In this document: piece after piece, positions 34,489 to 42,817 of the stretch
Position numbering within the stretch: the stretch's first letter is position 1
Layout: the number at the start of each line of letters is the position of its first letter
Assembly: GCF_001909055.1 (NCBI RefSeq)
Contig: NZ_LVWI01000050.1
Coordinates: forward strand, 1 to 64,000
Direction: 5' to 3'
DNA from: Paenibacillus helianthi
GTDB lineage: Bacteria; Bacillota; Bacilli; Paenibacillales; Paenibacillaceae
Length of the DNA: 64,000 nt
Position numbers and translations under genes: made by a program
The notes under the pieces: generated by a model
What the model saw: only the letters and a program-made list of their open reading frames with translations
What the model was told of the DNA's origin: nothing
Databases searched by the model: none

Positions 34489-35073
34489 ATGCGTATAGCT
34501 TTTGTACTTTTTGATGGTATCACTTTTCTGGATTTTGCCGGCTTTTATGATGTGATTCGCCGTTTGGGGGCCTATGAAGCAGGCCAAGGGCTGGAGATGG
34601 ACATCTGCGGTTTCACCGGACAGGTGGAGGATGAGCAGGGACTGGTTGTTCAGATCGGCAAGGTTCAGCCGGATCTGGGGCAATATGACCTGGTCTTTGT
34701 ACCGGGCGGAATGGGGACGAGAAAGCTGCTGGACGATGAACCCTTCATCTCCTGGCTTCGGGGAGCCGAAGAGGTCCCCTATAAGGTGTCCGTGTGCACG
34801 GGTTCATTGCTGCTGGGAGCGGCCGGATTTTTGCAGGACCGCTGGGCTACGACTCACCCTTCCGCTTATGAACTGCTGGAGCCGTATTGCGAACAGACAG
34901 TGAAGACGCGGATTGTACAGGACGGCAAGGTCATTACAGGAGGCGGAGTTTCTGCCTCCATTGATCTGGGACTATATATAATGTCGCTTCTGGCAGGAGA
35001 AGCTGCCATGCTTGCTGTCAAGAAGCAAATAGATTACCCCTATGATGTGCAGGGAATCATTTGCAGACAGTAG
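34489..35073 (+). CDS. DJ-1/PfpI-family protein
   Basis: A 194-residue protein from ATG 34489 after AAGGAGAAGG; the longer upstream frame overlaps the previous gene and is rejected. Nucleophile C103 sits in SVCTGSLLLG, with the preceding FVPGGMGTR and the following TTHPSAYELL of the DJ-1/PfpI fold. The early glutamate position reads D in FDGITFLDFAG. Members include isonitrile hydratases, chaperone-like deglycases and proteases; none can be chosen here. The small HEAT-like gene follows. Confidence 0.86.
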   Translation: MRIAFVLFDGITFLDFAGFYDVIRRLGAYEAGQGLEMDICGFTGQVEDEQGLVVQIGKVQPDLGQYDLVFVPGGMGTRKLLDDEPFISWLRGAEEVPYKVSVCTGSLLLGAAGFLQDRWATTHPSAYELLEPYCEQTVKTRIVQDGKVITGGGVSASIDLGLYIMSLLAGEAAMLAVKKQIDYPYDVQGIICRQ

Positions 35074-35098
35074 AAGCGCAGGGAAACGGGGCAATGAG

Positions 35099-35914
35099 AT
35101 GAAAGAAAGTCCAAACCTACCGGCAACACTACAGCAGCAGATGAACAACCGTGATCAATGGCCGGTGCTTACCCATGATATGCTTCAGAAGAGCGGCCTG
35201 CCCGGACCGAGGGCCAACCTCGCACTGGCGGGCAGCTTTGCCAGCCTTTGTGCCAAACCTGATGTGACGGAGGATGCCTGGGAGCTAATCACTGCCTGGG
35301 CGCAGATCCCTGAGTCTGAAGCTGCTGCAGGTGATCCGCAGGAATTCCTGGTGTTCTGTGCAGTCTGGGCCTGCGGAGCCCATTATGCCCATGGGGCTGC
35401 CGGACGGCGGAGCCAGGCGGAAGGATTCCTGCGAGCGGCGATGAATGACGCCAGATGGAGGATTCGTGAGGCCGCAGCAATGGGGCTGCAATCCATTGGC
35501 GAGTATGATTTTGTGCTGCTTAAGCAGTTGCTAGAAGGATGGCGTGCGGGGTCTACACTGCTTGAGCAGCGCGCTTTTGTTGCAGCACTGGCACATCCGC
35601 CGCTGCTGAAGCCTGAGCCCAATGTTCTGTATTGTCTGGAGGTGGCAGACGGGATTATGGAGGGAATCGGCAGAGAGACTTCAAGGTCCGCCGACCCGGA
35701 GCATTTTCGCGTGTTGTCCAAGGGTCTGGAATATAGTCTGAGTGTATTTGCCGCCAGACTGCCGGAGCCTGGATTTGCCATGCTGCGTAAATATGCGGAG
35801 AGCAGAGATGCCCGGCTGATGAAGATTGTGAAGAGCAACCTGGGCAAATCAAGGCTGACCAAGAAGTACCCTGTTGAGGTTGCCGAGCTACTGCAGGTAT
35901 TGACAACCGGATAG
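35099..35914 (+). CDS. HEAT-like helical repeat protein
   Basis: About 271 residues from ATG 35099. The protein is almost wholly helical, with recurring helix pairs such as DARWRIREAAAMGLQSIGEY and DARLMKIVKSNLGKSRLTKK, which resemble HEAT repeats of DNA-alkylation-repair-like proteins. No catalytic motif is seen. It begins 25 bases after the DJ-1-like stop and may belong to that transcript. Confidence 0.6.
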   Translation: MKESPNLPATLQQQMNNRDQWPVLTHDMLQKSGLPGPRANLALAGSFASLCAKPDVTEDAWELITAWAQIPESEAAAGDPQEFLVFCAVWACGAHYAHGAAGRRSQAEGFLRAAMNDARWRIREAAAMGLQSIGEYDFVLLKQLLEGWRAGSTLLEQRAFVAALAHPPLLKPEPNVLYCLEVADGIMEGIGRETSRSADPEHFRVLSKGLEYSLSVFAARLPEPGFAMLRKYAESRDARLMKIVKSNLGKSRLTKKYPVEVAELLQVLTTG

Positions 35915-35967
35915 AATGTAACTATTATAGTTGCATCTATGGGGTAACGCACTAAGGAGAGATTTCC

Positions 35968-36390
35968 ATGAACATCAGCACCCGGTTTGCGGTGGCTATT
36001 CATATTTTGACGCTGATCGATAGCAACAAGGAAGGCAAAAGCACCTCGGAATGGATCGCAGTCAGTGTCAACACCAACCCGGTGGTGATCCGGCGGATTA
36101 CAGGCATGCTGCATAAGGCAGGGCTGGTTGAGGTCCGTCCCGGTGTAGCGGGAGCGAAGCTTACGCGAAGCCCGGCCGAAATAACATTACTGCAAATTTA
36201 TAGAGCTGTGAATGCGGTAGAGGCGGATTCGTTGTTCTCTATTCACGAGCATCCGAATCCCAGCTGCCCGGTTGGCCAGAATATTGCCGGAGCCATAATC
36301 CCTGTCTTTTCTCTCGCTCAGCAAGCGATGGAAAATGTGCTGCAGGAGGTTACACTGGGTCAGATTGTGAATCAGATTCCGGTGTCTTGA
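35968..36390 (+). CDS. Rrf2-family transcriptional regulator
   Basis: A 140-residue protein; ATG 35968 follows AAGGAG. MNISTRFAVAIHILTLI opens the family, and the winged helix TSEWIAVSVNTNPVVIRRIT follows. Only one cysteine lies in the region where Fe-S Rrf2 proteins (IscR, NsrR) have three (NPSCPVGQN), so a YwnA-like, cluster-free regulator is likely. Its target is unknown. Confidence 0.87.
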   Translation: MNISTRFAVAIHILTLIDSNKEGKSTSEWIAVSVNTNPVVIRRITGMLHKAGLVEVRPGVAGAKLTRSPAEITLLQIYRAVNAVEADSLFSIHEHPNPSCPVGQNIAGAIIPVFSLAQQAMENVLQEVTLGQIVNQIPVS

Positions 36391-36416
36391 AGTGTAATGG
36401 GTTTAGCGTCTCAGTA

Positions 36417-36461
36417 AAGGTATCCCCATCATCATATTGATGACTGCGGGATACCTTATTT
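36417..36461 (+). terminator. Rho-independent terminator of the rrf2 gene
   Basis: AAGGTATCCC and GGGATACCTT pair, enclosing a smaller CATCA/TGATG hairpin, followed by ATTTTG. Confidence 0.75.
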
Positions 36462-36509
36462 TGTGCTTAGACGTGCGAGCCTAAAGCCATTATGGTAAAA
36501 TCAGCCTGA

Positions 36510-36734
36510 TCACAAGCACAGGAGGAACTCCACCGCCCGGAGCTTGCTGTCAGAAAAAGCCTGCTCCTCAAGCATCCGGTACTTGCTTTTACTGGAGAAG
36601 TATCTGAAGGCCGAATTCAAAACAATCCGCGCTACGGGAATTTATATGTTGTACCAAAGGCAGATTTGCCGTATGTATATGTGAAAAAGAACAGGCTTGG
36701 GTGGACAGCCGCTTCGGGTGGAAGCGGGCCATAA
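36510..36734 (+). pseudogene. C-terminal gene fragment
   Basis: A 74-codon open frame without an in-frame start next to a ribosome binding site, ending TAA at 36732. It reads like protein: SLLLKHPVLAFTGEVSEGRI, then NLYVVPKADLPYVYVKKNRL and an AASGGSGP end. ATG 36492 would be in frame but a TGA at 36507 intervenes. I do not recognise the family. It is a likely remnant of a larger gene. Confidence 0.4.
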
Positions 36735-36788
36735 GAGTATCCGGCTGCTAAATTTAACGCGAATGGGTAAATAAAATTTAAGAAAACA

Positions 36789-36900
36789 TTTAGCGGGAAT
36801 TTATGTAATTTTAAGGTTCGGGGAGTATAGTTGAGTTCTCCACCCCCCAGTGGATAGATTTTTGCTTAGATCCTGCTGTGCCTCGGCAGGATCTTTTTAT
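36789..36900 (+). ncRNA. Small-RNA-like element 3 (tandem with element 2)
   Basis: TTTAG (36789), TTTAT (36800) and TTTAAG (36810) are followed by TATAGT (36826): steps of 11, 10 and 16 bp, the same as elements 1 and 2. A C-rich stretch (CCACCCCCCAG) begins about ten bases after the -10. A perfect AGATCCTGC/GCAGGATCT hairpin with TTTTTA ends it (36868-36898). An extra TTTAAG at 36777 extends the array. The predicted transcript is about 60 nt. Confidence 0.5.
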
Positions 36901-36936
36901 TGTGCGTAGCACCGGATTCGACAATTTCAGCAAACC

Positions 36937-37045
36937 TTTATTTGTTCTTCATACGCTTTTAAGCTTCAGGGCTTATAGTAATCCCATGACCCCCTTATAA
37001 ATAGACCTTGGCCCTGCCGGACGTTGGCGGGGTCACTTTTTTTGT
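36937..37045 (+). ncRNA. Small-RNA-like element 2
   Basis: TTTAT (36937), TTCAT (36948) and TTTAAG (36958) precede TATAGT (36974) with the same spacing as element 1. The body ATGACCCCC, then TAGACCTTGGCCCTG, is nearly identical to element 1. It ends in a GCCCTGCCGG hairpin with a run of seven T. A 58-residue membrane protein gene begins about 100 bases downstream, after the terminator. Confidence 0.5.
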
Positions 37046-37148
37046 ATCGGGGACATGTACGGCAAGCTGTCTAAGGCTGTCTATTGCTTTACACAATATT
37101 CCAAGTGCAGTAGACTAACACCATGCATTCGCCGAAGGGAGAGGATTG

Positions 37149-37325
37149 ATGTTGATTTTTGCACTAGGTTTATGGTTCATGGGTCTGGTGGTGCTTTTGA
37201 TCGTAATCAGAAAGGCTGTAGACGGATCCCGGACTTCAGACAAACTGGATATACTGATTGACGAAATCCGGCTGCTGCGCAAAGAGATCAGAGAGAACAA
37301 GCATATTATTGATAAGCGGATGTAA
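37149..37325 (+). CDS. Small membrane-anchored coiled-coil protein
   Basis: A 58-residue protein starting at ATG 37149 after GGGAGAGG. One membrane helix (LGLWFMGLVVLLIVIRKAV) is followed by a charged helix with heptad leucines and isoleucines (SDKLDILIDEIRLLRKEIRE), so a single-pass anchor with a short cytoplasmic coiled coil is expected. I do not recognise a function. The GNAT gene follows within about 40 bases. Confidence 0.65.
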   Translation: MLIFALGLWFMGLVVLLIVIRKAVDGSRTSDKLDILIDEIRLLRKEIRENKHIIDKRM

Positions 37326-37363
37326 CGCGGATTGCAAACATATATGGAAAGGAGTGTTATGCC

Positions 37364-37906
37364 CTGATCCTTTATCATAAGAAAGACCTCAGTGTTAGAA
37401 ATCTGGAACCGGAGGACGCGAAGCTGCTGGTGAAATGGCTGTCGGATCCGGTTGTCCTGGAGTATTATGAAGGCCGTGACCGTCCGCATGATCTGGCAAT
37501 GGTGCAGGAGCATTTTTACGAAGATACCCCGGAGGGGATGATCCGCGCTATTGTCCGTTACGGGTCGGAGGATATAGGCTACGTTCAGTTCTATCCCATT
37601 GATGACGATGAGCGGGCAGAGTATGGATATACGGATTCTGCAGGTTCGATTTACGGAATGGACCAGTTTATCGGTGAACCAAGACTCTGGAATAAGGGCA
37701 TTGGCTCGCTGCTGGTGCGGGAGACGGTTATCTTCCTGCTGGAAAAGCGGGTGGATAAAATTGTCATGGACCCGCAATGCTGGAACCACCGGGCGCTGCG
37801 GGTGTATGAGAAAAACGGGTTTGTGCGTAAAAAGCTGCTTCCGGAGCATGAATGGCATGAAGGGGAATATAAGGACTGCTGGCTTATAGAATACTGCGGT
37901 ACCTGA
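37364..37906 (+). CDS. GNAT acetyltransferase, AAC(6')-like
   Basis: About 180 residues if initiation is at CTG 37364, nine bases after AAAGGAG, giving LILYHKKDLSVRNLEPEDA; the in-frame GTG at 37430 would remove the first beta strand. The ATG at 37359 is in another frame and stops after two codons. The acetyl-CoA loop is ENRLWNKGIGSLLV-like (RLWNKGIGSLLVRETVIFLL), with CWNHRALRVYEKNGF near the C-terminus. This layout resembles aminoglycoside 6'-N-acetyltransferases, though the substrate is not certain from sequence alone. Confidence 0.75.
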   Translation: MILYHKKDLSVRNLEPEDAKLLVKWLSDPVVLEYYEGRDRPHDLAMVQEHFYEDTPEGMIRAIVRYGSEDIGYVQFYPIDDDERAEYGYTDSAGSIYGMDQFIGEPRLWNKGIGSLLVRETVIFLLEKRVDKIVMDPQCWNHRALRVYEKNGFVRKKLLPEHEWHEGEYKDCWLIEYCGT

Positions 37907-37921
37907 ACCAAGGAGATGCTT

Positions 37922-38293
37922 ATGAAAAATCAATTATCGCTTCTAGCGGCTAGCCTGATTCTGGGATTATCTATTATTATCGGCTGTGTGGTTATCAGCA
38001 ATGATCGGCAGGCAAGCAGCGGGCAGGCAGCCGAAGCACAAGCTTTGGAGAATAAGCCCATGCTCACACTTCAAGAGACTGCTATCTTACTGGGAATCAG
38101 CGAAGATCAGGTGATGAACCTTATGAAGGCGGAAAATTCCCCTTTAAGAAATGAGGGTTCCTTTGGGGGCACAAGGATTCCATTCATCAAGGTCGATGAC
38201 CAGTTTCTATTCAGTAAGGTAGATTTAATGGAATGGATTCAAGCCGCAACGTCTGAAAGAAGAGTCTATAGCGGTGATAAAAGGCTTAATTGA
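37922..38293 (+). CDS. Membrane/lipid-anchored protein with excisionase-like helix-turn-helix
   Basis: A 123-residue protein from ATG 37922, seven bases after AAGGAG; ATG 37916 is too close. The first 25 residues are a hydrophobic signal ending IIIGC, which could be a lipobox. After a short linker comes a MerR/excisionase-like segment, MLTLQETAILLGISEDQVMN followed by FIKVDDQFLFSKVDLMEWIQ, normally used to bind DNA. On a lipoprotein this domain would face outward. A membrane anchor with the domain inside is the alternative. Confidence 0.6.
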   Translation: MKNQLSLLAASLILGLSIIIGCVVISNDRQASSGQAAEAQALENKPMLTLQETAILLGISEDQVMNLMKAENSPLRNEGSFGGTRIPFIKVDDQFLFSKVDLMEWIQAATSERRVYSGDKRLN

Positions 38294-38337
38294 ACGAAGA
38301 GATACTACATATCAGTACAGCATCGGAGGGTACATAC

Positions 38338-39069
38338 GTGGAGAAAATCGCTATTATTTCTGATATTCATGGCAATGTAACCGCTCTGGAGGCCGTTTTG
38401 GCGGATATCCGGCAGCGCAAGATCAACAGGATCTTCTGTCTGGGGGACCTTGTAGGCAAGGGACCCAATTCGGATCTGGCGGTTGACCTGATTCGGCAGC
38501 ATTGTGAGAAAGTGGTCAGGGGCAATTGGGATGAATACATCGCAAATGAAAGTGAGTTTGAGGCGATACAATGGCACCAGGCCCTCCTCGGACCCGGGCG
38601 AATAGCGTATTTGAGCAAGCTGCCATTCTCCATCGAGTTCTGGATGAGCGGAAAATACATCCGCCTGTTCCATGCTTCACCGCGGAGCGTAAATGAGCGT
38701 ATCCAGCCCTGGGACGATCTGGCGCTGCGTTTATCGCTGTTTGAACCTTCAGAGCTGTGTGGTGAACAGCTGCCGGCGGATGTGGCCGGATACGGGGACA
38801 TCCACGGGGCATATCTTCAGCATCCGGGAGGAAAAACTTTATTTAATGCAGGGAGTGTCGGCAATCCGCTGGATATCACACAGGCCTCGTATACCGTTCT
38901 GGAGGGAGATTACGGCAGCCGTGATCAGGCATCGCTGAATCTGCAGTTCGTAAGGGTTCCATATGATATTGAGCGGGCTGTGCAACAGGCCATAGACTCA
39001 CAAATGCCCCAATTGGAGCCGTATATTCGGGAGCTTAGAACAGCAGAATACCGGGGCAAGGACGCATGA
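38338..39069 (+). CDS. Metallophosphoesterase (YfcE/MJ0936-like)
   Basis: A 243-residue protein; GTG 38338 follows GGAGGG with seven bases between. A TTG at 38290 in frame is less likely. Metal-binding motifs are in order: SDIHGN, LGDLVGKGP, RGNWDEY, FHASPRS and YGDIHGAY. These fit the calcineurin-like fold with two metal ions. It probably cleaves phosphodiesters or phosphomonoesters in the cytoplasm; the substrate is unknown. Confidence 0.88.
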   Translation: MEKIAIISDIHGNVTALEAVLADIRQRKINRIFCLGDLVGKGPNSDLAVDLIRQHCEKVVRGNWDEYIANESEFEAIQWHQALLGPGRIAYLSKLPFSIEFWMSGKYIRLFHASPRSVNERIQPWDDLALRLSLFEPSELCGEQLPADVAGYGDIHGAYLQHPGGKTLFNAGSVGNPLDITQASYTVLEGDYGSRDQASLNLQFVRVPYDIERAVQQAIDSQMPQLEPYIRELRTAEYRGKDA

Positions 39070-39115
39070 ATACAAGCTGTAGCTGGCTGGAATGGCATCC
39101 AGTTCAATTCGGATC

Positions 39116-39148
39116 AAGCCTGACCGCGATGGGGTCGGCTTTTTTTTA
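39116..39148 (+). terminator. Rho-independent terminator of the phosphoesterase gene
   Basis: AAGCCTGACC and GGGGTCGGCTT pair imperfectly around GCGAT, followed by a T-run. Confidence 0.75.
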
Positions 39149-39159
39149 TGAGAAGGTAA

Positions 39160-39198
39160 TTGACAAACTTATGGAATGCTACTAAACTAAAGTTAGTT
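39160..39198 (+). promoter_or_regulatory. catE promoter with inverted repeat over the -10
   Basis: TTGACA (39160-39165), 17-bp spacer, then TAAACT (39183-39188). AACTAA-AG-TTAGTT, a perfect inverted repeat at 39185-39198, overlaps the -10. A repressor sitting there would block transcription; in Bacillus subtilis catE is controlled by an aromatic-sensing repressor (CatR). Confidence 0.55.
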
Positions 39199-39306
39199 AA
39201 TATGTAACTGAAACTGTTACAATCATGAATGGTAATATTGGAACTTGTTAAGACTAACCGCAATCGCAGGAATTGGATATCTTAGTTAAATCCAGGAGGG
39301 GTTTAT

Positions 39307-40173
39307 ATGACAACAGCAGCAACACTGCCGCAAACTTTGGAAATTGGACTTGTGCAGATTCGGGTAAGCGATTTGGAGCGTTCGCTTGATTTTTATCAGA
39401 ATGTAGTTGGACTGAAGGTGCTCCGCCAGACTGGGCGTGAAGTGGAAATGACGGCGGACGGCCAGCATGTACTCCTGGTCCTGCGGGAGATTGAGAATGC
39501 GCGGGTGCTCCGACGCAATTCTGCCGCAGGACTGTATCACTTCGCCATTCTTGTACCGGACCGTCCGAGCCTTGGACTGGTGCTGCGCAATCTGATTGAT
39601 TCGGGAATTCATGTCGGCCAGGGCGATCATCTCGTCAGTGAGGCATTGTATATTCAGGACCCGGATAATAACGGAATTGAGATCTATCGCGACCGTCCGC
39701 GGGATACCTGGAAGTATGAGGCCAACGGGAACGTTGTGATGACAACAGATCCGGTGGATGTGGATGGTCTGCTGGCCGCTTCAGAAGGTCTGGCATGGAC
39801 CGGACTGTCTGCAGGTACCGTGATCGGGCACGTTCATTTCCATGTGGGCGATCTTGGCGAGGCCAAGAGATTCTACGTCGATACGCTGGGCTTCGAGCAG
39901 ACGGCTGCGTACGGTGATGCGGCGATGTTCATCTCGGCCGGCGGGTATCACCATCATATGGGACTGAACGTTTGGGCAGGACAAGGTGCTCCGGCAGCAC
40001 CGGCCGATGCGGCGGGCATTGACTATTTTACCCTGCTGCTGCCAAGTGTTCCGGAACGTGATGCCGTAGCTGAACGGGTGCGTTCCGCCGGATACAGAGT
40101 GGATGTGGCGGATGGCATAGTAACGGTTATCGACCCATGGAATATAGGTGTTAAGCTGCTGGTGAAGCCGTAA
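39307..40173 (+). CDS. catE: Ring-cleaving dioxygenase, CatE-like (two VOC domains)
   Basis: A 288-residue protein; ATG 39307 follows AGGAGGGG. Two vicinal-oxygen-chelate domains: about 1-135 (IRVSDLERSLDFYQNVVGLK) and about 160-288 (GHVHFHVGDLGEAKRFYVDT). H in VIGHVHFHV and the QYHHHMGLN-like YHHHMGLNVW histidine, plus a C-terminal glutamate-like position, would bind Fe(II). It probably opens catechol or quinone-derived rings. A strong TTGACA promoter with an inverted repeat over the -10 suggests repression relieved by aromatics. Confidence 0.83.
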   Translation: MTTAATLPQTLEIGLVQIRVSDLERSLDFYQNVVGLKVLRQTGREVEMTADGQHVLLVLREIENARVLRRNSAAGLYHFAILVPDRPSLGLVLRNLIDSGIHVGQGDHLVSEALYIQDPDNNGIEIYRDRPRDTWKYEANGNVVMTTDPVDVDGLLAASEGLAWTGLSAGTVIGHVHFHVGDLGEAKRFYVDTLGFEQTAAYGDAAMFISAGGYHHHMGLNVWAGQGAPAAPADAAGIDYFTLLLPSVPERDAVAERVRSAGYRVDVADGIVTVIDPWNIGVKLLVKP

Positions 40174-40248
40174 AGAACAGCAAAACTTGTTCATCTTCGC
40201 GGATTCCCCTATAATATGTGGAAATAAATGAGCGAAAGGATGGATGTT

Positions 40249-41124
40249 TTGAATCATTTCAAAATGGCATATGTTGTCCTTTGTCATAAGAACCCGGAGC
40301 AGATCAACCTGCTGCTGGAATCGTTAACGGATGAGCATGTGGAATTCTTTCTCCATGTGGACCGCAAAAGCGGGATCGAGGCGCAGATTATCCACCGGGA
40401 AGACATTCATTTTGTGAAGCAGCCTGTGGATGTACAGTGGGGCCATTACGGTCAAATTGAGTGCATCCTCAAATCCTTTGAGCTGATAAGTGAGCAGGGG
40501 CACTTCGATTATATTCATATTATAAGCGGGCAGGATCTGCCGCTGGTTCCGAACCGGACGATCGTTGACTTTTTCAAGGACAATCAGGGTAAAGAGTTCG
40601 TCAAACATCTACAGCTGCCGAATGATGCGGAAATGTGGGGGTGTATGTACAGAGTGTCTGTGTATTATCCGAGATTCCTCGTCTCGCGGGCCAAAACGGT
40701 CTCGGAGATCCGCAACCGGTACATTAACCTGGTGATGTCGGTGCCGGTGCTGAAGCGCAGCCTGAAGAATCTGCCGGATGCCCTGTACAAGGGTTCGAAC
40801 TGGATGTCGGTTACCGGAGAGTGTATGGAGTACATTTTAGAGTATATCCGTAGTAATCCCGGTTACGTCCGTTTGTTTAAAAACTCTTTTTGCGGAGACG
40901 AAATCTTTTTTCATTCGATTATCTTGAACAGCAGCTTTAAACATAGGGTTGTTAATGAAATCAAACGCTATACCGATTGGGACACCGGACCGGAATTCCC
41001 GAGAACACTCCGGGCTGAGGATTACGAACGAATCCGGCAAAAGGGAACGGAATGCTTTTGGGGCCGCAAGTTTGATCTGGATGTGGACCGGGAGATTGTT
41101 CAGGATATCCTGCAGCTGGCCTGA
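40249..41124 (+). CDS. GT14-like beta-1,6-N-acetylglucosaminyltransferase-type protein
   Basis: About 291 residues if TTG 40249 is used (AAAGGA at 40233-40238). ATG 40228 lies only a few bases after the presumed start of transcription from TTGTTC-N17-TATAAT (40188-40215). The KMAYVVLCHKNPEQINLLLE start, the DRKSGIEAQ turn, HIISGQDLPLVPNRTIVDF and SVTGECMEYILEYIRSNPGY, and NSFCGDEIFFHSII resemble Branch/GT14 enzymes. It probably adds sugar to a surface polymer, but the acceptor is unknown. No membrane helix is evident. Confidence 0.75.
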   Translation: MNHFKMAYVVLCHKNPEQINLLLESLTDEHVEFFLHVDRKSGIEAQIIHREDIHFVKQPVDVQWGHYGQIECILKSFELISEQGHFDYIHIISGQDLPLVPNRTIVDFFKDNQGKEFVKHLQLPNDAEMWGCMYRVSVYYPRFLVSRAKTVSEIRNRYINLVMSVPVLKRSLKNLPDALYKGSNWMSVTGECMEYILEYIRSNPGYVRLFKNSFCGDEIFFHSIILNSSFKHRVVNEIKRYTDWDTGPEFPRTLRAEDYERIRQKGTECFWGRKFDLDVDREIVQDILQLA

Positions 41125-41153
41125 TGCACTACTATACTAAGGAGGTACTTATC

Positions 41154-41789
41154 ATGAAAATTGCAGTTATTGGAGCAAGCGGCAAGGCAGGAAACGAAAT
41201 CACCAAGGAAGCGCTGGACAGGGGGCATGAAGTTACGGCATTCGTCCGGGATGCGTCCAAAGTAGCGGGCAGCAAGGCCGCAGTCGTGGAGAAAGATGTT
41301 TTTGCTTTGACAGGAGAGGATTTGAAGGGTTTTGATGCTGTGGTTAATGCCTTTGGCGCCCCATTTGGGGAAGAGCATCTGCATGTGGATGCCGGAAATG
41401 TGCTGATTGAAGCGCTGAAGGCTGCGCCGGATACACGCCTGATCGTTGTGGGCGGAGCGGGAAGCCTGTATGTGGATGAAGCCAAAACCGTGAGAGTGGT
41501 GGATACCCCGGGATTCCCTGATTTTGTGAAGCCAACGGCCTTGAACCAGGGCAAGAATCTAGAGATTCTCAAAGGCACTAAGGACTTGAAGTGGACCTTT
41601 GTCAGTCCATCTGCGAACTTTGCCGTAGGGTCCAGAACGGGTGCCTATGAGAAAGGCAAGGATCATTTGCTCTCCAATTCCAAAGGCGAAAGCTATGTCA
41701 GCTATGCGGATTATGCTATTGCCATTGTGGATGAGCTCGAACAGCCGCAGCATATCGGTGAGCGGTTTACGGTAGTTTCGGAGTCCTGA
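41154..41789 (+). CDS. NAD(P)-binding protein of the NmrA/YwnB type
   Basis: A 211-residue protein; ATG 41154 follows AAGGAGGT. The N-terminal IAVIGASGKAGNEITKEAL is a GxxGxxG Rossmann motif. It lacks the SDR Y-x-x-x-K pair in the usual place, as in atypical SDRs such as YwnB and NmrA-like proteins. PTALNQGKNLEILKGTKDLKW matches that subgroup. A reductase or redox-sensing role is possible. Confidence 0.85.
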   Translation: MKIAVIGASGKAGNEITKEALDRGHEVTAFVRDASKVAGSKAAVVEKDVFALTGEDLKGFDAVVNAFGAPFGEEHLHVDAGNVLIEALKAAPDTRLIVVGGAGSLYVDEAKTVRVVDTPGFPDFVKPTALNQGKNLEILKGTKDLKWTFVSPSANFAVGSRTGAYEKGKDHLLSNSKGESYVSYADYAIAIVDELEQPQHIGERFTVVSES

Positions 41790-41832
41790 GTAAATGACCG
41801 CAAACCTTAAGCTGGATCGTTATTAAAATAAC

Positions 41833-41875
41833 AAGCAGGAGTCAGACCGGTGTACACGGTCCCGCTCCTGCTTAT
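41833..41875. terminator. Bidirectional terminator between converging genes
   Basis: AAGCAGGAG and CTCCTGCTT form the outer stem, enclosing ACCG-GTGTACA-CGGT. Confidence 0.75.
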
Positions 41876-41910
41876 TATGTTTACCGGGGCATCCCTCCCG
41901 TAGTACGGAA

Positions 41911-42666
41911 TTAATGGTCTCCCTGGGCCAGTTCGGCAATCCGCCGGTTCACATCACCACGGAAGAGGCCGCCGTGATAGCAAATCACCTGATCGATTTC
42001 AAACTCAGCAAATTTGTGCAGAGACTGGAGCGCTGTAGCCATGTCGGGTGTAGCTGCCGCATCGGGACCGCTGAGCTGGCCGCCGCGCACGGTCAGTGCA
42101 TCGGCTGCGATCAGCGTACGGCTGGCGTGATGATATAAGCTCAGATGACCAGGGCTGTGGCCCGGAGTATGAATGATGGTAATTCCCCCTCCGATGGGCA
42201 GATACTCCCCTCCGGTGAGTGTCTGATCTACTCTTCCTTTGGGCGGATGGGCCAGTACATGGAGAAAAGCACGCTTCCACTCCTCTGGTACTGACGGCGG
42301 AATCATGGCTTCGGCGGCAGCCACTGCGTCAGGAGTAAGCTTCAGCAGCATCTTGTCGCCTTCGATATAAGGCCGCTCGATTTCATGTGCGAATACGGTG
42401 ATCTTGGATTGGCTCTGTTCCAGGAGAGCCTGGAGGCTGCCGATATGATCGATATCCTGGTGTGTGATCAGGATGGTCCGCACAAGGTCCCAAGGTACAG
42501 AAGCTTCGGCGGCCGCTTCCTTGAACTTCTGTGCAGCCCCCGGTACTCCGGTATCGATTAGTACAGCTCCTGCTTCGTCCCAGATCAAGGCAGGGCAGAA
42601 CGTGTCTGTTCCGCCCATCACCGGCACGGTAATCTCCAGCATTTCAATTCCTTTGGCGATATGCAT
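41911..42666 (-). CDS. MBL-fold metallohydrolase
   Basis: A 251-residue protein; ATG 42666 follows GGAGGG. The zinc motif reads ILITHQDIDHIGSLQ (THxDxDH form), with HTPGHSPGHLSLY for the third-strand histidine, DAL near 185 for the bridging acid and CYHGG near 235 for the last histidine. The layout fits the YflN/glyoxalase-II-like branch. It is convergent with the NmrA-like gene; divergent from the HTH gene at 42899. Confidence 0.86.
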   Translation of the reverse strand: MHIAKGIEMLEITVPVMGGTDTFCPALIWDEAGAVLIDTGVPGAAQKFKEAAAEASVPWDLVRTILITHQDIDHIGSLQALLEQSQSKITVFAHEIERPYIEGDKMLLKLTPDAVAAAEAMIPPSVPEEWKRAFLHVLAHPPKGRVDQTLTGGEYLPIGGGITIIHTPGHSPGHLSLYHHASRTLIAADALTVRGGQLSGPDAAATPDMATALQSLHKFAEFEIDQVICYHGGLFRGDVNRRIAELAQGDH

Positions 42667-42817
42667 AATATCCCTCCATTACAATAGATAAGAATGTGCC
42701 GTCAGGCTAATGCATATCATACATAAACTTTGAAGTGGTTTCAAATCCAAAATATTATATTATAACACAAATAAATATTTTTGTCAACTATCTAAACGAT
42801 GAACAATTTCGTTTTTT

